Assembly (NCBI GenBank): GCA_963820415.1
Contig: CAWFZT010000007.1
Coordinates: 62,001 to 126,000 of the forward strand
Origin: CAWFZT01 sp963820415
GTDB lineage: Bacteria; Chloroflexota; Anaerolineae; Anaerolineales; Anaerolineaceae
DNA length: 64,000 nt
Direction of reading: 5' to 3'
Shown here: positions 17,481-25,838 of the stretch, piece by piece
Position numbering within the stretch: position 1 is the first letter of the stretch
How the letters are laid out: each line of letters begins with the position of its first letter
The notes under the pieces: model-generated
Told to the model about the DNA's origin: nothing
What the model saw: only the letters and a program-made list of their open reading frames with translations
The model's database searches: none
Made by a program: the position numbers and the translations under genes

Positions 17481-18491
17481 TCAAGAGGATAAGTTAATCA
17501 TCACCTTGATCCCAACCCTTTTTTCAGCCAGTAGAAATGCTTCGTTTGACCGGTCAAACGGAAAACGGGTAGAAATAAGCGAAGCAAGATCAATTTTTCC
17601 CTGGGCGACTAAGTTTATTGCTCGAGGGTATGTATTTTTCATGCGTCGACAGATTAATATCGTAAGGCCTTTTCTTCGTGCAGTCGAGGCGGTGAAGGTT
17701 GTCCTATCTTCTGATGGGATACCAATGATGACGACTCGCCCGCCAGGTTTGACCGAGGTTATGGCAGCCTCGACTGCAGAATTATCGCCTGCGGCTTCAA
17801 ATGCAATGTCGACGCCTCTATGATGCGTTTCAAGTAATATTTTCCGTGCTTCACTACCATCCGCGAGATATGCACCATTAGCGCCCATATTTTGGGCTTC
17901 CTCCAACCGCGTCGGGCGAATATCGGTTGCGAATATTCCCCCAGCCCCCGCCAATCTCGCCAACTGAATCGTTAGCAACCCGATTGAACCGCATCCGAAA
18001 ACACCTACCGTCATTCCAGGTCTGATGGTTGCTAAGGTATGCGCATGCATCGCAACCCCAAGCGGTTCTAATAGGGCGCCTTCTTCATTCGACACACTCG
18101 TGGGTAACTGAAAAAGGTTTTTAGTTGGCCAGGCCACATATTCTTGCAGCGCGCCATCCACTGTGCCTGTCCCCGCAAACTGAATATCAGGGCATAAATT
18201 TGGTTTTCCTTCCAGGCACCATTCGCATGTTCCACAAGGCCTGGCTGGATCAACTGCAACACGTTGACCTTTCAATACACCCGATTCTACGATACCTGTA
18301 AATTCATGACCCAATACCAGGGGCGTGGTCAAAGGGACACCCCCAATCCCACCTTCCGAAAACCAGTGCGAATCCGATCCACAAATACCCACCGAGGTGA
18401 CCCGGACAAGTTCATGGCCCACTCTAACTTCCGGAACCATTTCATCGGTGAAACGCAAATCGTGCACGCCATACAGGCGTAATGTTTTCAT
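17481..18491 (-). CDS. Zinc-dependent polyol/threonine-type dehydrogenase
   Basis: A standard-length (336 residues) medium-chain dehydrogenase of the sorbitol/L-threonine dehydrogenase group. Catalytic zinc region: GICGSDSHWF and GHEFTGIV; structural zinc loop: CGTCEWCLEGKPNLC with all four Cys; NAD-binding GVFGCGSIGLL; the Asp after beta-2 (FATDIRP) favours NAD. It likely performs the first oxidation of a polyol to a ketose in this operon. Its ATG overlaps the TGA of the aldolase gene (GCATGA). Confidence 0.88.
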   Translation of the reverse strand: MKTLRLYGVHDLRFTDEMVPEVRVGHELVRVTSVGICGSDSHWFSEGGIGGVPLTTPLVLGHEFTGIVESGVLKGQRVAVDPARPCGTCEWCLEGKPNLCPDIQFAGTGTVDGALQEYVAWPTKNLFQLPTSVSNEEGALLEPLGVAMHAHTLATIRPGMTVGVFGCGSIGLLTIQLARLAGAGGIFATDIRPTRLEEAQNMGANGAYLADGSEARKILLETHHRGVDIAFEAAGDNSAVEAAITSVKPGGRVVIIGIPSEDRTTFTASTARRKGLTILICRRMKNTYPRAINLVAQGKIDLASLISTRFPFDRSNEAFLLAEKRVGIKVMINLSS

Positions 18492-19243
18492 GCAACTCCT
18501 AACAGCTTTCTCCGGTAGATCTCATCCTGGCGATTGTTTATCCGAGATCGCTCTTCATCACTTAAGTAATGAGGCCCACCGAATAAAAAAGTACCCTGGA
18601 TCACCCGAGCCCATTTATCTGCCATCAAGGTGATATTGAACACTTCTTTAGCCGAATTGCCTAATGCAACCAATCCATGATTTTCCATTAAAACTATCTT
18701 TGGCGCCTGGCCAATTTTCTCCAGGTATCGCCGTAATTCATATCGAAATGCCAACGCTAAAGGGAAACCCGGATCGATATAGGGTAAAACTGCAGGTACA
18801 GCTCCACACACAACGATTCCGTCTGGGAATAAATGCTTTGAGAAGGGTTTCGCACCCATTTGGCTGCATAATATTGAATTAACCGAGACTGGGTGAGTAT
18901 GCCCGACCCACTTTACACCTGCTTCAAGATAACACAATCCATGTAAGAATGTTTCAACAGAAGGTTTACGGTGGTTTTGATTAACTAATGACTGTTGAAG
19001 AACCTTCGCCACTTCATCATCCGACATGGACGCTGCCTTACATGCCAAATCGATCGATTCTAAATTAACCTGGCTAAAACCATCTTCGTCGATTGTGGCC
19101 AGTTGGCTTCCAGATGCTTTCACCCAAAAAGTGCCATCCTCATTCAACGTGCTGGTATTCCCTTCGCCTAAGATGGCCAGGCAACGGTTTTCCATGCCTA
19201 ACTCATGGGAAAGATCAATCAGGTCCGATAAATTTTTATTCAC
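18488..19243 (-). CDS. Class II aldolase/epimerase family protein
   Basis: First gene of the operon. The 251 residues fit the FucA/RhaD/AraD family, zinc enzymes that cleave ketose phosphates to dihydroxyacetone phosphate plus an aldehyde, or epimerise pentulose phosphates. Visible: GEGNTST (phosphate loop, about residue 26), KASGSQLATI, the metal pair in VGHTHPVSVN, and the third His in LMENHGLVALGNS. The start is GTG with AGGAGG 9 nt upstream. A LacI-type operator lies 40 nt further up. With the PfkB kinase and two dehydrogenases it completes an oxidise-phosphorylate-cleave route. Confidence 0.85.
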   Translation of the reverse strand: MNKNLSDLIDLSHELGMENRCLAILGEGNTSTLNEDGTFWVKASGSQLATIDEDGFSQVNLESIDLACKAASMSDDEVAKVLQQSLVNQNHRKPSVETFLHGLCYLEAGVKWVGHTHPVSVNSILCSQMGAKPFSKHLFPDGIVVCGAVPAVLPYIDPGFPLALAFRYELRRYLEKIGQAPKIVLMENHGLVALGNSAKEVFNITLMADKWARVIQGTFLFGGPHYLSDEERSRINNRQDEIYRRKLLGVA

Positions 19244-19281
19244 TGGTTAATGCCTCCTGTCTAAAGGGATGATATGTGAAA

Positions 19282-19311
19282 TTGTAATCGATTTCATCAT
19301 CCCGGTATAAT
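19282..19311 (+). promoter_or_regulatory. Promoter of the ABC exporter genes
   Basis: TTGTAA (19282-19287), an 18-nt spacer and TATAAT (19306-19311). The palindromic element begins 10 nt after the -10, so it would form the very 5' end of the mRNA. Confidence 0.5.
19283..19296. promoter_or_regulatory. LacI/GalR-family operator
   Basis: TGTAATCGATTTCA fits the LacI-family palindrome TGnAAnCGnTTnCA on the minus strand (TGAAATCGATTACA) at every fixed position. It lies 40 nt upstream of the sugar operon and overlaps the -35 of the divergent ABC promoter. No LacI-type regulator gene is in the window. Confidence 0.7.
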
Positions 19312-19321
19312 GAATTATTGC

Positions 19322-19413
19322 GGTTCTCTGGGAATTGCCGTGGTGAACTCTCAGATTTTGGGGTGTCATGCCACCCCAAAATCTGGGGACCTTCTACGGT
19401 AAATCCAAGTGAG
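19322..19413. repeat. Palindromic intergenic element, copy 2
   Basis: Outer arms GGTTCTCTGGGAATTGCC and (reversed) CTCACTTGGATTTACC around the central palindrome CAGATTTTGGGGTGTCATG with its complement. Nearly identical to the copy at 48157 and in the same orientation. It lies in the predicted 5' untranslated region of the ABC exporter operon. Confidence 0.92.
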
Positions 19414-19506
19414 GTGTTGATGTTATGAGTGGTGCACCTTTATTTGGTGATAAAATTTCAAGTCGGCTCACTGGTAAAATATCCTGGCAGTGGGTGGAAA
19501 ACGAGT

Positions 19507-21273
19507 ATGAGCGCTAACGAAGCAACCGCTGAATTCACATTACCTCAGAAGTATCCGACCAACCGCCGTGGGCCGGGGCGTTGGGTGGCCTCCCATGCTG
19601 TCCACCAATGGCCGCTGGCTATTGTCGCGCTGATAGGCGCTCTGGGCAATGCCGCCATGGCGGCTGTTCCGCCTGTTTTGGTTGGCATGGCTTTTAATGA
19701 TATCCTGCAGTCTCCGCCCAATACCTCGCGATTGGGCCTGTTCGCAGTGGTGATTGGCATAACCCAGGTTTCTCGTGGGTTGCTCCAGTTTAGCCGAAAT
19801 TTCGGATTTGAAGTCATTGCCCAGCGCATAGAGCGTAACATCCGAGATGAACTATATTCCTCGCTGCTGGGGAAGAGCATGACCTTTCACAGTTTACAGC
19901 CGGTAGGGGATACGATGGCGCGCGCCACCAACGATGTCCGTGAAGTAAATTTCCTTTTCAGCCCGGGATTGAACCAGGTGATAGGCTCCTTCATCTTCTT
20001 GATTGTTCCATTGATTCTGGCACATACCTATCACCCGGCTTTGACACTCGTGCCAGCTTTGTTTATCGTTTTCTTCTTCTTGCTGCTGTGGCAGTATCTG
20101 CATATGCTCCGACCGATCACAGAAGAGGTTCGCGCTTCATTTGGTTCGCTCAACAGCCGGCTATCCGAAGCGTTAGATGGGATCGAAACTGTCAAAGGCG
20201 CTGCCCAGGAAGCTGCAGAGGTTAATTTATTCAAGTCGATTGCTGGCCGCTATCGTAATGCGATCGTACACCAGGGAGATATGGAGGGCCGGTTCTTTCC
20301 ACTCCTGCTTTACAGCGTTACCCTGGCTGCTGGATTGCTGCATGCCTTGATCCTCTTTCGCCTGGGTTGGATTAATATAGGGCAGGTAGTCGGCTATTTT
20401 GGAATTCTGCTGCTGCTCGATTTTCCGACCTGGAGCTCGATGTGGGCTTATTCGCAAATTTCATTAGGCCTGGCGGGAGCGCGCCGGATCCTCGAACTGA
20501 TGAACCTTGAGAATAACCTGGACCAGAATTTTTCAGGATATAACCAGGTGATGCGTGGAGAAATTGAGTTCAAAGATGTGACGTTCGCTTATGAAGGTGC
20601 TGAGCCGGTCCTTGTAAATATCTCCTTCAAAGTTAAACCAGGCCAGACGGTGGCAATCGTAGGGCAAACAGGTTCTGGGAAGACCTCGTTGGTCAAGCTG
20701 GTAAATCGCACCTACGATGTTACTCAAGGAAAAGTTTTGATCGATAGCGTAGACGTGCGGGTTTGGAACCTGGAAGCTCTTCGTAGAAATATCTCGATGA
20801 TAGAGCAGGATGTTTTTCTCTTCTCCCGTACGGTTGCTGAGAATATTGCCTTTGGTAAACAAGACGCCTCATCCCAACAAATTGAAGCTGCTGCCCGGGC
20901 TGCCCAAGCGCACGAGTTTGTTAGCTCGTTTACCGATGGTTACCGGACAATTTTAGGTGAACGGGGTGTAACCTTATCCGGAGGACAGCGCCAGCGCCTA
21001 GCCCTGGGCCGCGCTTTCCTGACCAATCCGCATATCCTCATCCTGGACGATTCTACCAGTGCCATTGACAGCGCCACGGAGGATGGCATCCAGCGCGCCA
21101 TTTTCGCTGCGGCGCGTGGCCGGACAACTCTAATCATCACTCACCGTCTTTCACAAATCCGTTGGGCTGACTTGATCATTGTATTACGTAAAGGTCGAAT
21201 CGCAGCCATTGGCAATCATACTGATTTGCTGGCCAACTCAGAAGCCTATCGCCGCATTTTTAGTGAGCAATAA
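19507..21273 (+). CDS. ABC exporter half-transporter, subunit with degenerate catalytic glutamate
   Basis: Type IV ABC exporter: six membrane helices (to about residue 310), then the nucleotide-binding domain with Walker A GQTGSGKTS, signature LSGGQRQRLAL and Walker B LILDD. The residue after Walker B is Asp instead of the catalytic Glu, as in the degenerate-site subunit of heterodimeric exporters. The H-loop (TLIITHRLS) is intact. The frame is open from a GTG at 19429, but the ATG at 19507 is the natural start (588 residues). The stop overlaps the next ATG by one base. The exported substrate is unknown (drug, lipid or peptide). Confidence 0.9.
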   Translation: MSANEATAEFTLPQKYPTNRRGPGRWVASHAVHQWPLAIVALIGALGNAAMAAVPPVLVGMAFNDILQSPPNTSRLGLFAVVIGITQVSRGLLQFSRNFGFEVIAQRIERNIRDELYSSLLGKSMTFHSLQPVGDTMARATNDVREVNFLFSPGLNQVIGSFIFLIVPLILAHTYHPALTLVPALFIVFFFLLLWQYLHMLRPITEEVRASFGSLNSRLSEALDGIETVKGAAQEAAEVNLFKSIAGRYRNAIVHQGDMEGRFFPLLLYSVTLAAGLLHALILFRLGWINIGQVVGYFGILLLLDFPTWSSMWAYSQISLGLAGARRILELMNLENNLDQNFSGYNQVMRGEIEFKDVTFAYEGAEPVLVNISFKVKPGQTVAIVGQTGSGKTSLVKLVNRTYDVTQGKVLIDSVDVRVWNLEALRRNISMIEQDVFLFSRTVAENIAFGKQDASSQQIEAAARAAQAHEFVSSFTDGYRTILGERGVTLSGGQRQRLALGRAFLTNPHILILDDSTSAIDSATEDGIQRAIFAAARGRTTLIITHRLSQIRWADLIIVLRKGRIAAIGNHTDLLANSEAYRRIFSEQ

Positions 21274-23111
21274 TGGGAATCTTTTCGGGACTCAATGCTG
21301 AAAAATATGACCGGCGGTATTCTGACAGAGTCTTAATTAAGCGCGTGTCCGGGTATTTCCGCCCACAGTGGAAACGGCTGGCCGGGATTGGTTTATTGGT
21401 GATCTTGATTTCGGGTGCTGGCACTTTACAGCCCATCGTCGTCTCACATGGGGTGGATTTGCTACAGCAATCCCCTTCCTGGCTAACTATTTTTGAAATA
21501 GCCGGCGCAGTTTTGCTGGTTGGAGTAATAAGCTGGACCGCCAATTGGATCAACCGCCGTCTGACCATGCGTACGGTGGCGGACGTGGTTTTGAAGCTGG
21601 CGACAGACGCTTTTCAGGCATCGGTCGGGCACGACCTGTCTTTCTTCGACGAATTTTCATCCGGTCGCATCCAATCCCGGATTACCTCAGATACCCGCGA
21701 TTTCGGCCAACTGATCACCATGGTGGCTGACCTTTGCACCCAGGTGTTCGAGGCAGTCATCCTGGGAATTGTGCTGGTGAGCATTGAGTGGCGATTGTCT
21801 TTGTTTGCTTTTGCCACTATCCCGATCATCCTGGCCCTGGCGATCAGCTACCGCAACCTGGCGCGCACCGTAACCCGCAGGGGTATGCAGGCTATGGCTA
21901 ACGTCAATTCTACAATTAAAGAAACGGTCAGTGGAATTGCGGTAGCAAAGAATTTTCGCCAGGAAGCCAGCATCTATCAAGAATTCGATGCCGCCAACCA
22001 GACTTCTTATAGGGTAAATGTACGCCGTGGATTGACCCTGGCCATCGTATTCCCGACCTTGAATGCCATAGGCGGGGTAGCCACGGCGATCATGGTGTAT
22101 GTCGGTGGAATGAGCGCTGCCCAGGGAGCCGTCACCGCAGGTGCCTGGTACTTATTCTTGTTGAGTTTGGACCGCTTTATGTATCCAATCTTGAACCTGT
22201 CCACTTTCTGGACACAGGTGCAAAACGGTCTTTCAGCGGCTGAGCGCGTATTCGCTTTGATCGATGCACCCCCAGCGGTAGTACAGAGTGATTCTCGACC
22301 AGTGTCTGACTTGAAAGGTCAAATCGATTTCGAAAATGTGTGTTTTTTTTATAAAAAAGACGAGCAGGTTTTGGATAATTTTAGCCTGCATATTCATGCT
22401 GGCGAGACAGTCGCTTTAGTGGGGCACACCGGGGCAGGAAAATCCTCCATCGCCAAATTGATTGCTCGATTTTATGAGTTCCAGGAAGGCCATTTACTGA
22501 TCGATGGGAAAAATATCCGAACTTTTGACCTGCTGCAATATCGCCGGCAGCTTGGCATCGTTTCGCAGGTGCCTTTCCTGTTTTCAGGCAGTGTGCTTGA
22601 AAATATCCGTTATGCCTGTCCGGAGGTGACCCTAAGTGAGATTGAAACTATCGCCAACCAAATCGGTGGAGGGGATTGGCTGGAAACTCTCCCGCAGGGA
22701 CTGGAAACCGAAGTAGGTGAACGCGGAGCGCGCCTCTCAATGGGGCAGCGCCAATTGGTATCGTTGATGCGAGTCCTGGTTCAGCGCCCGGCTATTTTTG
22801 TGCTGGATGAGGCGACTGCCAGCATTGATCCTTTCACTGAATGGCAAATCCAGCAGGCGTTGAATATGATCCTGGCCAAAACAACCAGTATCTTAATCGC
22901 CCATCGGCTTTCCACAGTAAAATCTGCTGACCGGATCATCGTCATTGAAAATGGCAAGATCCTCGAAGAAGGTACTCACACCAGCTTGATGTATACAGGT
23001 GGGCATTATGCCAACCTTTATAACACCTATTTCCGCCACCAAAGCCTTGCCTATGTTGAGCAGGCTCGCCAGTTTGCTGAAGAGGTGGACGATCTGGATG
23101 AAGTGAAATGA
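21273..23111 (+). CDS. ABC exporter half-transporter, partner subunit with LSMGQ signature
   Basis: The second half of a heterodimeric exporter, 612 residues: six membrane helices, Walker A GHTGAGKSS, signature LSMGQRQLVSL (degenerate; consensus LSGGQ), Walker B FVLDEATASID with an intact catalytic Glu, and H-loop LIAHRLS. The degenerate signature here would face the degenerate Walker B of the preceding subunit. The dimer therefore has one weak and one competent ATP site. The gene is coupled to its neighbours on both sides (1-nt and 4-nt overlaps). Confidence 0.92.
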   Translation: MGIFSGLNAEKYDRRYSDRVLIKRVSGYFRPQWKRLAGIGLLVILISGAGTLQPIVVSHGVDLLQQSPSWLTIFEIAGAVLLVGVISWTANWINRRLTMRTVADVVLKLATDAFQASVGHDLSFFDEFSSGRIQSRITSDTRDFGQLITMVADLCTQVFEAVILGIVLVSIEWRLSLFAFATIPIILALAISYRNLARTVTRRGMQAMANVNSTIKETVSGIAVAKNFRQEASIYQEFDAANQTSYRVNVRRGLTLAIVFPTLNAIGGVATAIMVYVGGMSAAQGAVTAGAWYLFLLSLDRFMYPILNLSTFWTQVQNGLSAAERVFALIDAPPAVVQSDSRPVSDLKGQIDFENVCFFYKKDEQVLDNFSLHIHAGETVALVGHTGAGKSSIAKLIARFYEFQEGHLLIDGKNIRTFDLLQYRRQLGIVSQVPFLFSGSVLENIRYACPEVTLSEIETIANQIGGGDWLETLPQGLETEVGERGARLSMGQRQLVSLMRVLVQRPAIFVLDEATASIDPFTEWQIQQALNMILAKTTSILIAHRLSTVKSADRIIVIENGKILEEGTHTSLMYTGGHYANLYNTYFRHQSLAYVEQARQFAEEVDDLDEVK

Positions 23112-23758
23112 CCGCACGCTTCCCAATCCCTGCTCGGGAAGCCCGTAAAGAGATTTTCGTCATCAATTCCCGTTTTATTGCCAGCCTCGCCCCAACTTTC
23201 AAGGTGGAAGAAGCTAAGGATTTTATCTCCAGAATTAAATCCGAGTTTCCAGATGCCAGTCACCATGTCCCGGCCTATTTGATTGGATTTGGGAACAGTG
23301 TGATTGCCCACTGCAGCGATGCCGGGGAACCGGCAGGGACAGCGGGCAGACCTGCTCTGGCAGTGCTGCAGGGCAGCGGCCTGGGGGATGTAACGGTGGT
23401 GGTCACACGCTATTTTGGTGGGACCAAACTAGGGACAGGTGGACTGGTGCATGCTTATAGCCAGGCGGTTAAAGAGGTATTGAAAGACTTACCCAGGGCG
23501 GAAAAGGTTCCCACTCATACGGTCAGGCTGGTTTTGCCCTATCCTTATTTCGAGAACGTCCGCCGTCTGGTGGCAGAAAACAAAGGCAAGATCCTCGACG
23601 AAAATTTTGCTGCGGATGTCACTGTGACTGCTCTTTTTTCGGTCGAATTATTTGATGGCTTTCAAAAAGATCTCAGCGAGCTGACCCGTGGCATTATAAG
23701 GGCTGAGATCATCGAAACCCGTTCAGATACAATCATGCCGCTCGGTTCTTTTCGTTGA
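23108..23758 (+). CDS. YigZ/IMPACT-family protein
   Basis: A 216-residue protein with the UPF0029 N-terminal domain: INSRFIASLAP, then DASHHVPAYLIG, the diagnostic DAGEPAGTAGRP, and TRYFGGTKLGTGGL. A C-terminal alpha/beta domain like that of elongation factor G follows. Bacterial YigZ is of unsettled function; the eukaryotic relative IMPACT modulates GCN2 and translation stress. Its ATG overlaps the exporter stop (AAATGA), so it is expressed with the exporter even though no functional link is known. Confidence 0.9.
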   Translation: MTARFPIPAREARKEIFVINSRFIASLAPTFKVEEAKDFISRIKSEFPDASHHVPAYLIGFGNSVIAHCSDAGEPAGTAGRPALAVLQGSGLGDVTVVVTRYFGGTKLGTGGLVHAYSQAVKEVLKDLPRAEKVPTHTVRLVLPYPYFENVRRLVAENKGKILDENFAADVTVTALFSVELFDGFQKDLSELTRGIIRAEIIETRSDTIMPLGSFR

Positions 23759-23794
23759 ATTCACCGTGCCTATCTACAGGCAGCAGGTAACTTC

Positions 23795-24265
23795 TCAACC
23801 GGCAAAATTTCCCACCTCGATAGTCCCCAGCGCCTGGATGAAATCCTCTTTTTTCAGAATCACCGCCAGGCCCCTTTGGCCCGAGCCGATGGAGATTTCC
23901 TCTTCGGTCAGCGCCGTTGCATCGACCAGGATGCGCATTGGCTGGGGCAGCCCAAATGGGGAGACCGCGCCAATCTGGTAACCTGTAACGTGGACGACCT
24001 CTTCTTCGCTGGCAGTGGTCAGCCTTGATTGATTCAGGTAAGTGCGCAGGGCCTTCCAGGAAATTTGGCGTGGGCCGGCGATTAACACCAGCAAGAATTC
24101 TTCGCTCGACAACCTGAACAGAATGCTGCGCACAACCTGTTCAGGGCGTTCCCCGCGTTCCAGCGCAGCCTGTTCGAGAGAATGTACCGGTCCGCCGTGC
24201 TGAAAGAGGCGGTAAGAAATGTGCTTTTCGTCCAGGAAGCGCGTACCTGGAGTGGATATTCCCAT
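23795..24265 (-). CDS. YbaK/ProX-type aminoacyl-tRNA deacylase
   Basis: A 156-residue single-domain protein related to the one at 10898 but clearly diverged. It has the pattern HSLEQAALERGERPEQVVRS, FLLVLIAGPRQISW in place of the usual VASG loop, and YQIGAVSPFGLP, the conserved GxxxPFG pocket. Such stand-alone editing domains clear Ala- or Cys-tRNA-Pro. The ATG at 24265 is chosen because the preceding gene stops at 24270 and the family begins at this point; the frame is open to 24322. It is probably co-transcribed with the ferredoxin genes upstream. Confidence 0.82.
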   Translation of the reverse strand: MGISTPGTRFLDEKHISYRLFQHGGPVHSLEQAALERGERPEQVVRSILFRLSSEEFLLVLIAGPRQISWKALRTYLNQSRLTTASEEEVVHVTGYQIGAVSPFGLPQPMRILVDATALTEEEISIGSGQRGLAVILKKEDFIQALGTIEVGNFAG

Positions 24266-24269
24266 AATT

Positions 24270-25838
24270 TCAAGCCAATGGAGCTGAGTCCGTCGAATAT
24301 ACCCTGATAGCCGATTCACCAATGACCGGGCATTTAAATTCGCAGATACCGCAGCCGATACAACGCTCGCGATAGACGTGGGGAAGTTTTACTGTCACGA
24401 TGCTGCTATCTTCTTGCTTGAAATCTGTTGGATCGAGTTTGATGGCTTTATTGGATACCGGGCACATCTCTTCGCAAACGATGCAATCGCGATGGTCCGA
24501 CCAGGCGATGCAGCGGTTCTGGTTAATGTAAGCTTTCCCGATTACCTGCAATCGCTTTTTCTCCAAGGGCAGCGGTGGTATTGCCTGGACCGGGCAGACC
24601 TGCCCACAGGAATTGCAGGAATAATCACAATAGCCCATGCGGGGGATGAGCACAGGCGTCCACAGGCCCTCGATCCCGGCTTCACTGACCGAGGGTTGGA
24701 TGGCCCCGGTCGGGCAGGCGCGCCCACATTCACCACAGCGAACGCATTTGGAAACCAGGCTGTTGTCCCTTGCACCAGGTGGCTGGATTAAGAAGGGAGA
24801 GGGGCGTGAGGGATTGTGTTCGCTATGCAAAATAGCTACACCTGCGACAGCCGCAGCAATAGAGCCCAGCACCTGGCGCCTTCCAGGATCGTAAGAGTTC
24901 CATGCCGCAGGTTTTATTGCTGGATTGAATTGGATCGAGCTGCGCGGGCAAACGTCCAGGCATTCCAGACACATGGTGCATTCACTGGGATCACTGGTAT
25001 AAGCTTTGTCTGGATCGATGGTGCCAGTTGGACAGTGTTTTTCACACAGGCTGCAATTCTTACAATCTTCACCCACCTTACGCCGAAACAAGGCCACTTT
25101 GCTGATCAAGCCGAGTATCCCACCTAACGGGCAAAGATAGCGACACCAGAAACGCTGGGCAAAAAAGTTTAAACCAATTACACCCAAGAAAACAATAGAA
25201 AAGAAGAAAGCGTCCCGATAATAGACCGGTTCGGTAGGGAGTATGCTGGGGCGCAGGATGCTCTCAAAAGCAGTGATCGGTTGGGAAAGAAATGAAACCG
25301 GGTAGAGGGCTGTCTCAATAGCAGTGATGGCCTGGTCGAGCGCCGGCCAGATACTGACGGTTAACGTGCGCACAAGGATCGTGAGCGGGTCCAGGAAAAG
25401 CAAGGTCAGATTGCCTAACAGGGCTGCCACCACCACCACCAGCAACAACCCGTACTTGGCTGATCGCCAGGATTCGGCTGGAGCCTGATGATTCTTCTTT
25501 CGCCATTTATTGAAAGAAAAAAGGTCCAGGGTTGTTCCCAGGGGGCATAGCCATCCACACCAGGCGCGCCCAAAGACCAGGGTCAGGATGATGATGATCA
25601 GGGCAAGCGCCGAGCCGGCCAGGAAGGTACGGCTCGAGAGTAGGTGGGAGATAATGACCAGGGGGTCTAGCCGTAAAGGAATATTGACCAGGTTCCCAGC
25701 CCATCCGCCGCGCCGCGAGGCAACAAACAACCCCAGGAAGGTCAACAGCGCTACTCCCTGAATGGTTTTTCGTAAGGTTGCCCATTTTTTTAGGACGCGG
25801 CCGATTTTTCGCAGCCGACTTATAGCTTCAGGCGCCAA
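24270..25838 (-). CDS. Membrane polyferredoxin, NapH/NapG-like fusion
   Basis: A 522-residue iron-sulfur membrane protein. The N-terminal half has four or five helices with two NapH-type motifs (CGWLCPLG and CRYLCPLGG). Then come two 4Fe-4S motifs (CKNCSLCEKHCPTG, CTMCLECLDVCP), a membrane or linker segment near 'RRQVLGSIAAAVAGVA', and a NapG-like part with CVRCGECGRACPTG, CNSCGQVCP, CIVCEEMCP and CIGCGICEFKCP. It probably passes electrons between the quinone pool or a membrane donor and an extracytoplasmic partner. The TTG start has GAGGA upstream and overlaps the end of the DUF362 gene, suggesting the two products work together. Confidence 0.85.
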   Translation of the reverse strand: MAPEAISRLRKIGRVLKKWATLRKTIQGVALLTFLGLFVASRRGGWAGNLVNIPLRLDPLVIISHLLSSRTFLAGSALALIIIILTLVFGRAWCGWLCPLGTTLDLFSFNKWRKKNHQAPAESWRSAKYGLLLVVVVAALLGNLTLLFLDPLTILVRTLTVSIWPALDQAITAIETALYPVSFLSQPITAFESILRPSILPTEPVYYRDAFFFSIVFLGVIGLNFFAQRFWCRYLCPLGGILGLISKVALFRRKVGEDCKNCSLCEKHCPTGTIDPDKAYTSDPSECTMCLECLDVCPRSSIQFNPAIKPAAWNSYDPGRRQVLGSIAAAVAGVAILHSEHNPSRPSPFLIQPPGARDNSLVSKCVRCGECGRACPTGAIQPSVSEAGIEGLWTPVLIPRMGYCDYSCNSCGQVCPVQAIPPLPLEKKRLQVIGKAYINQNRCIAWSDHRDCIVCEEMCPVSNKAIKLDPTDFKQEDSSIVTVKLPHVYRERCIGCGICEFKCPVIGESAIRVYSTDSAPLA

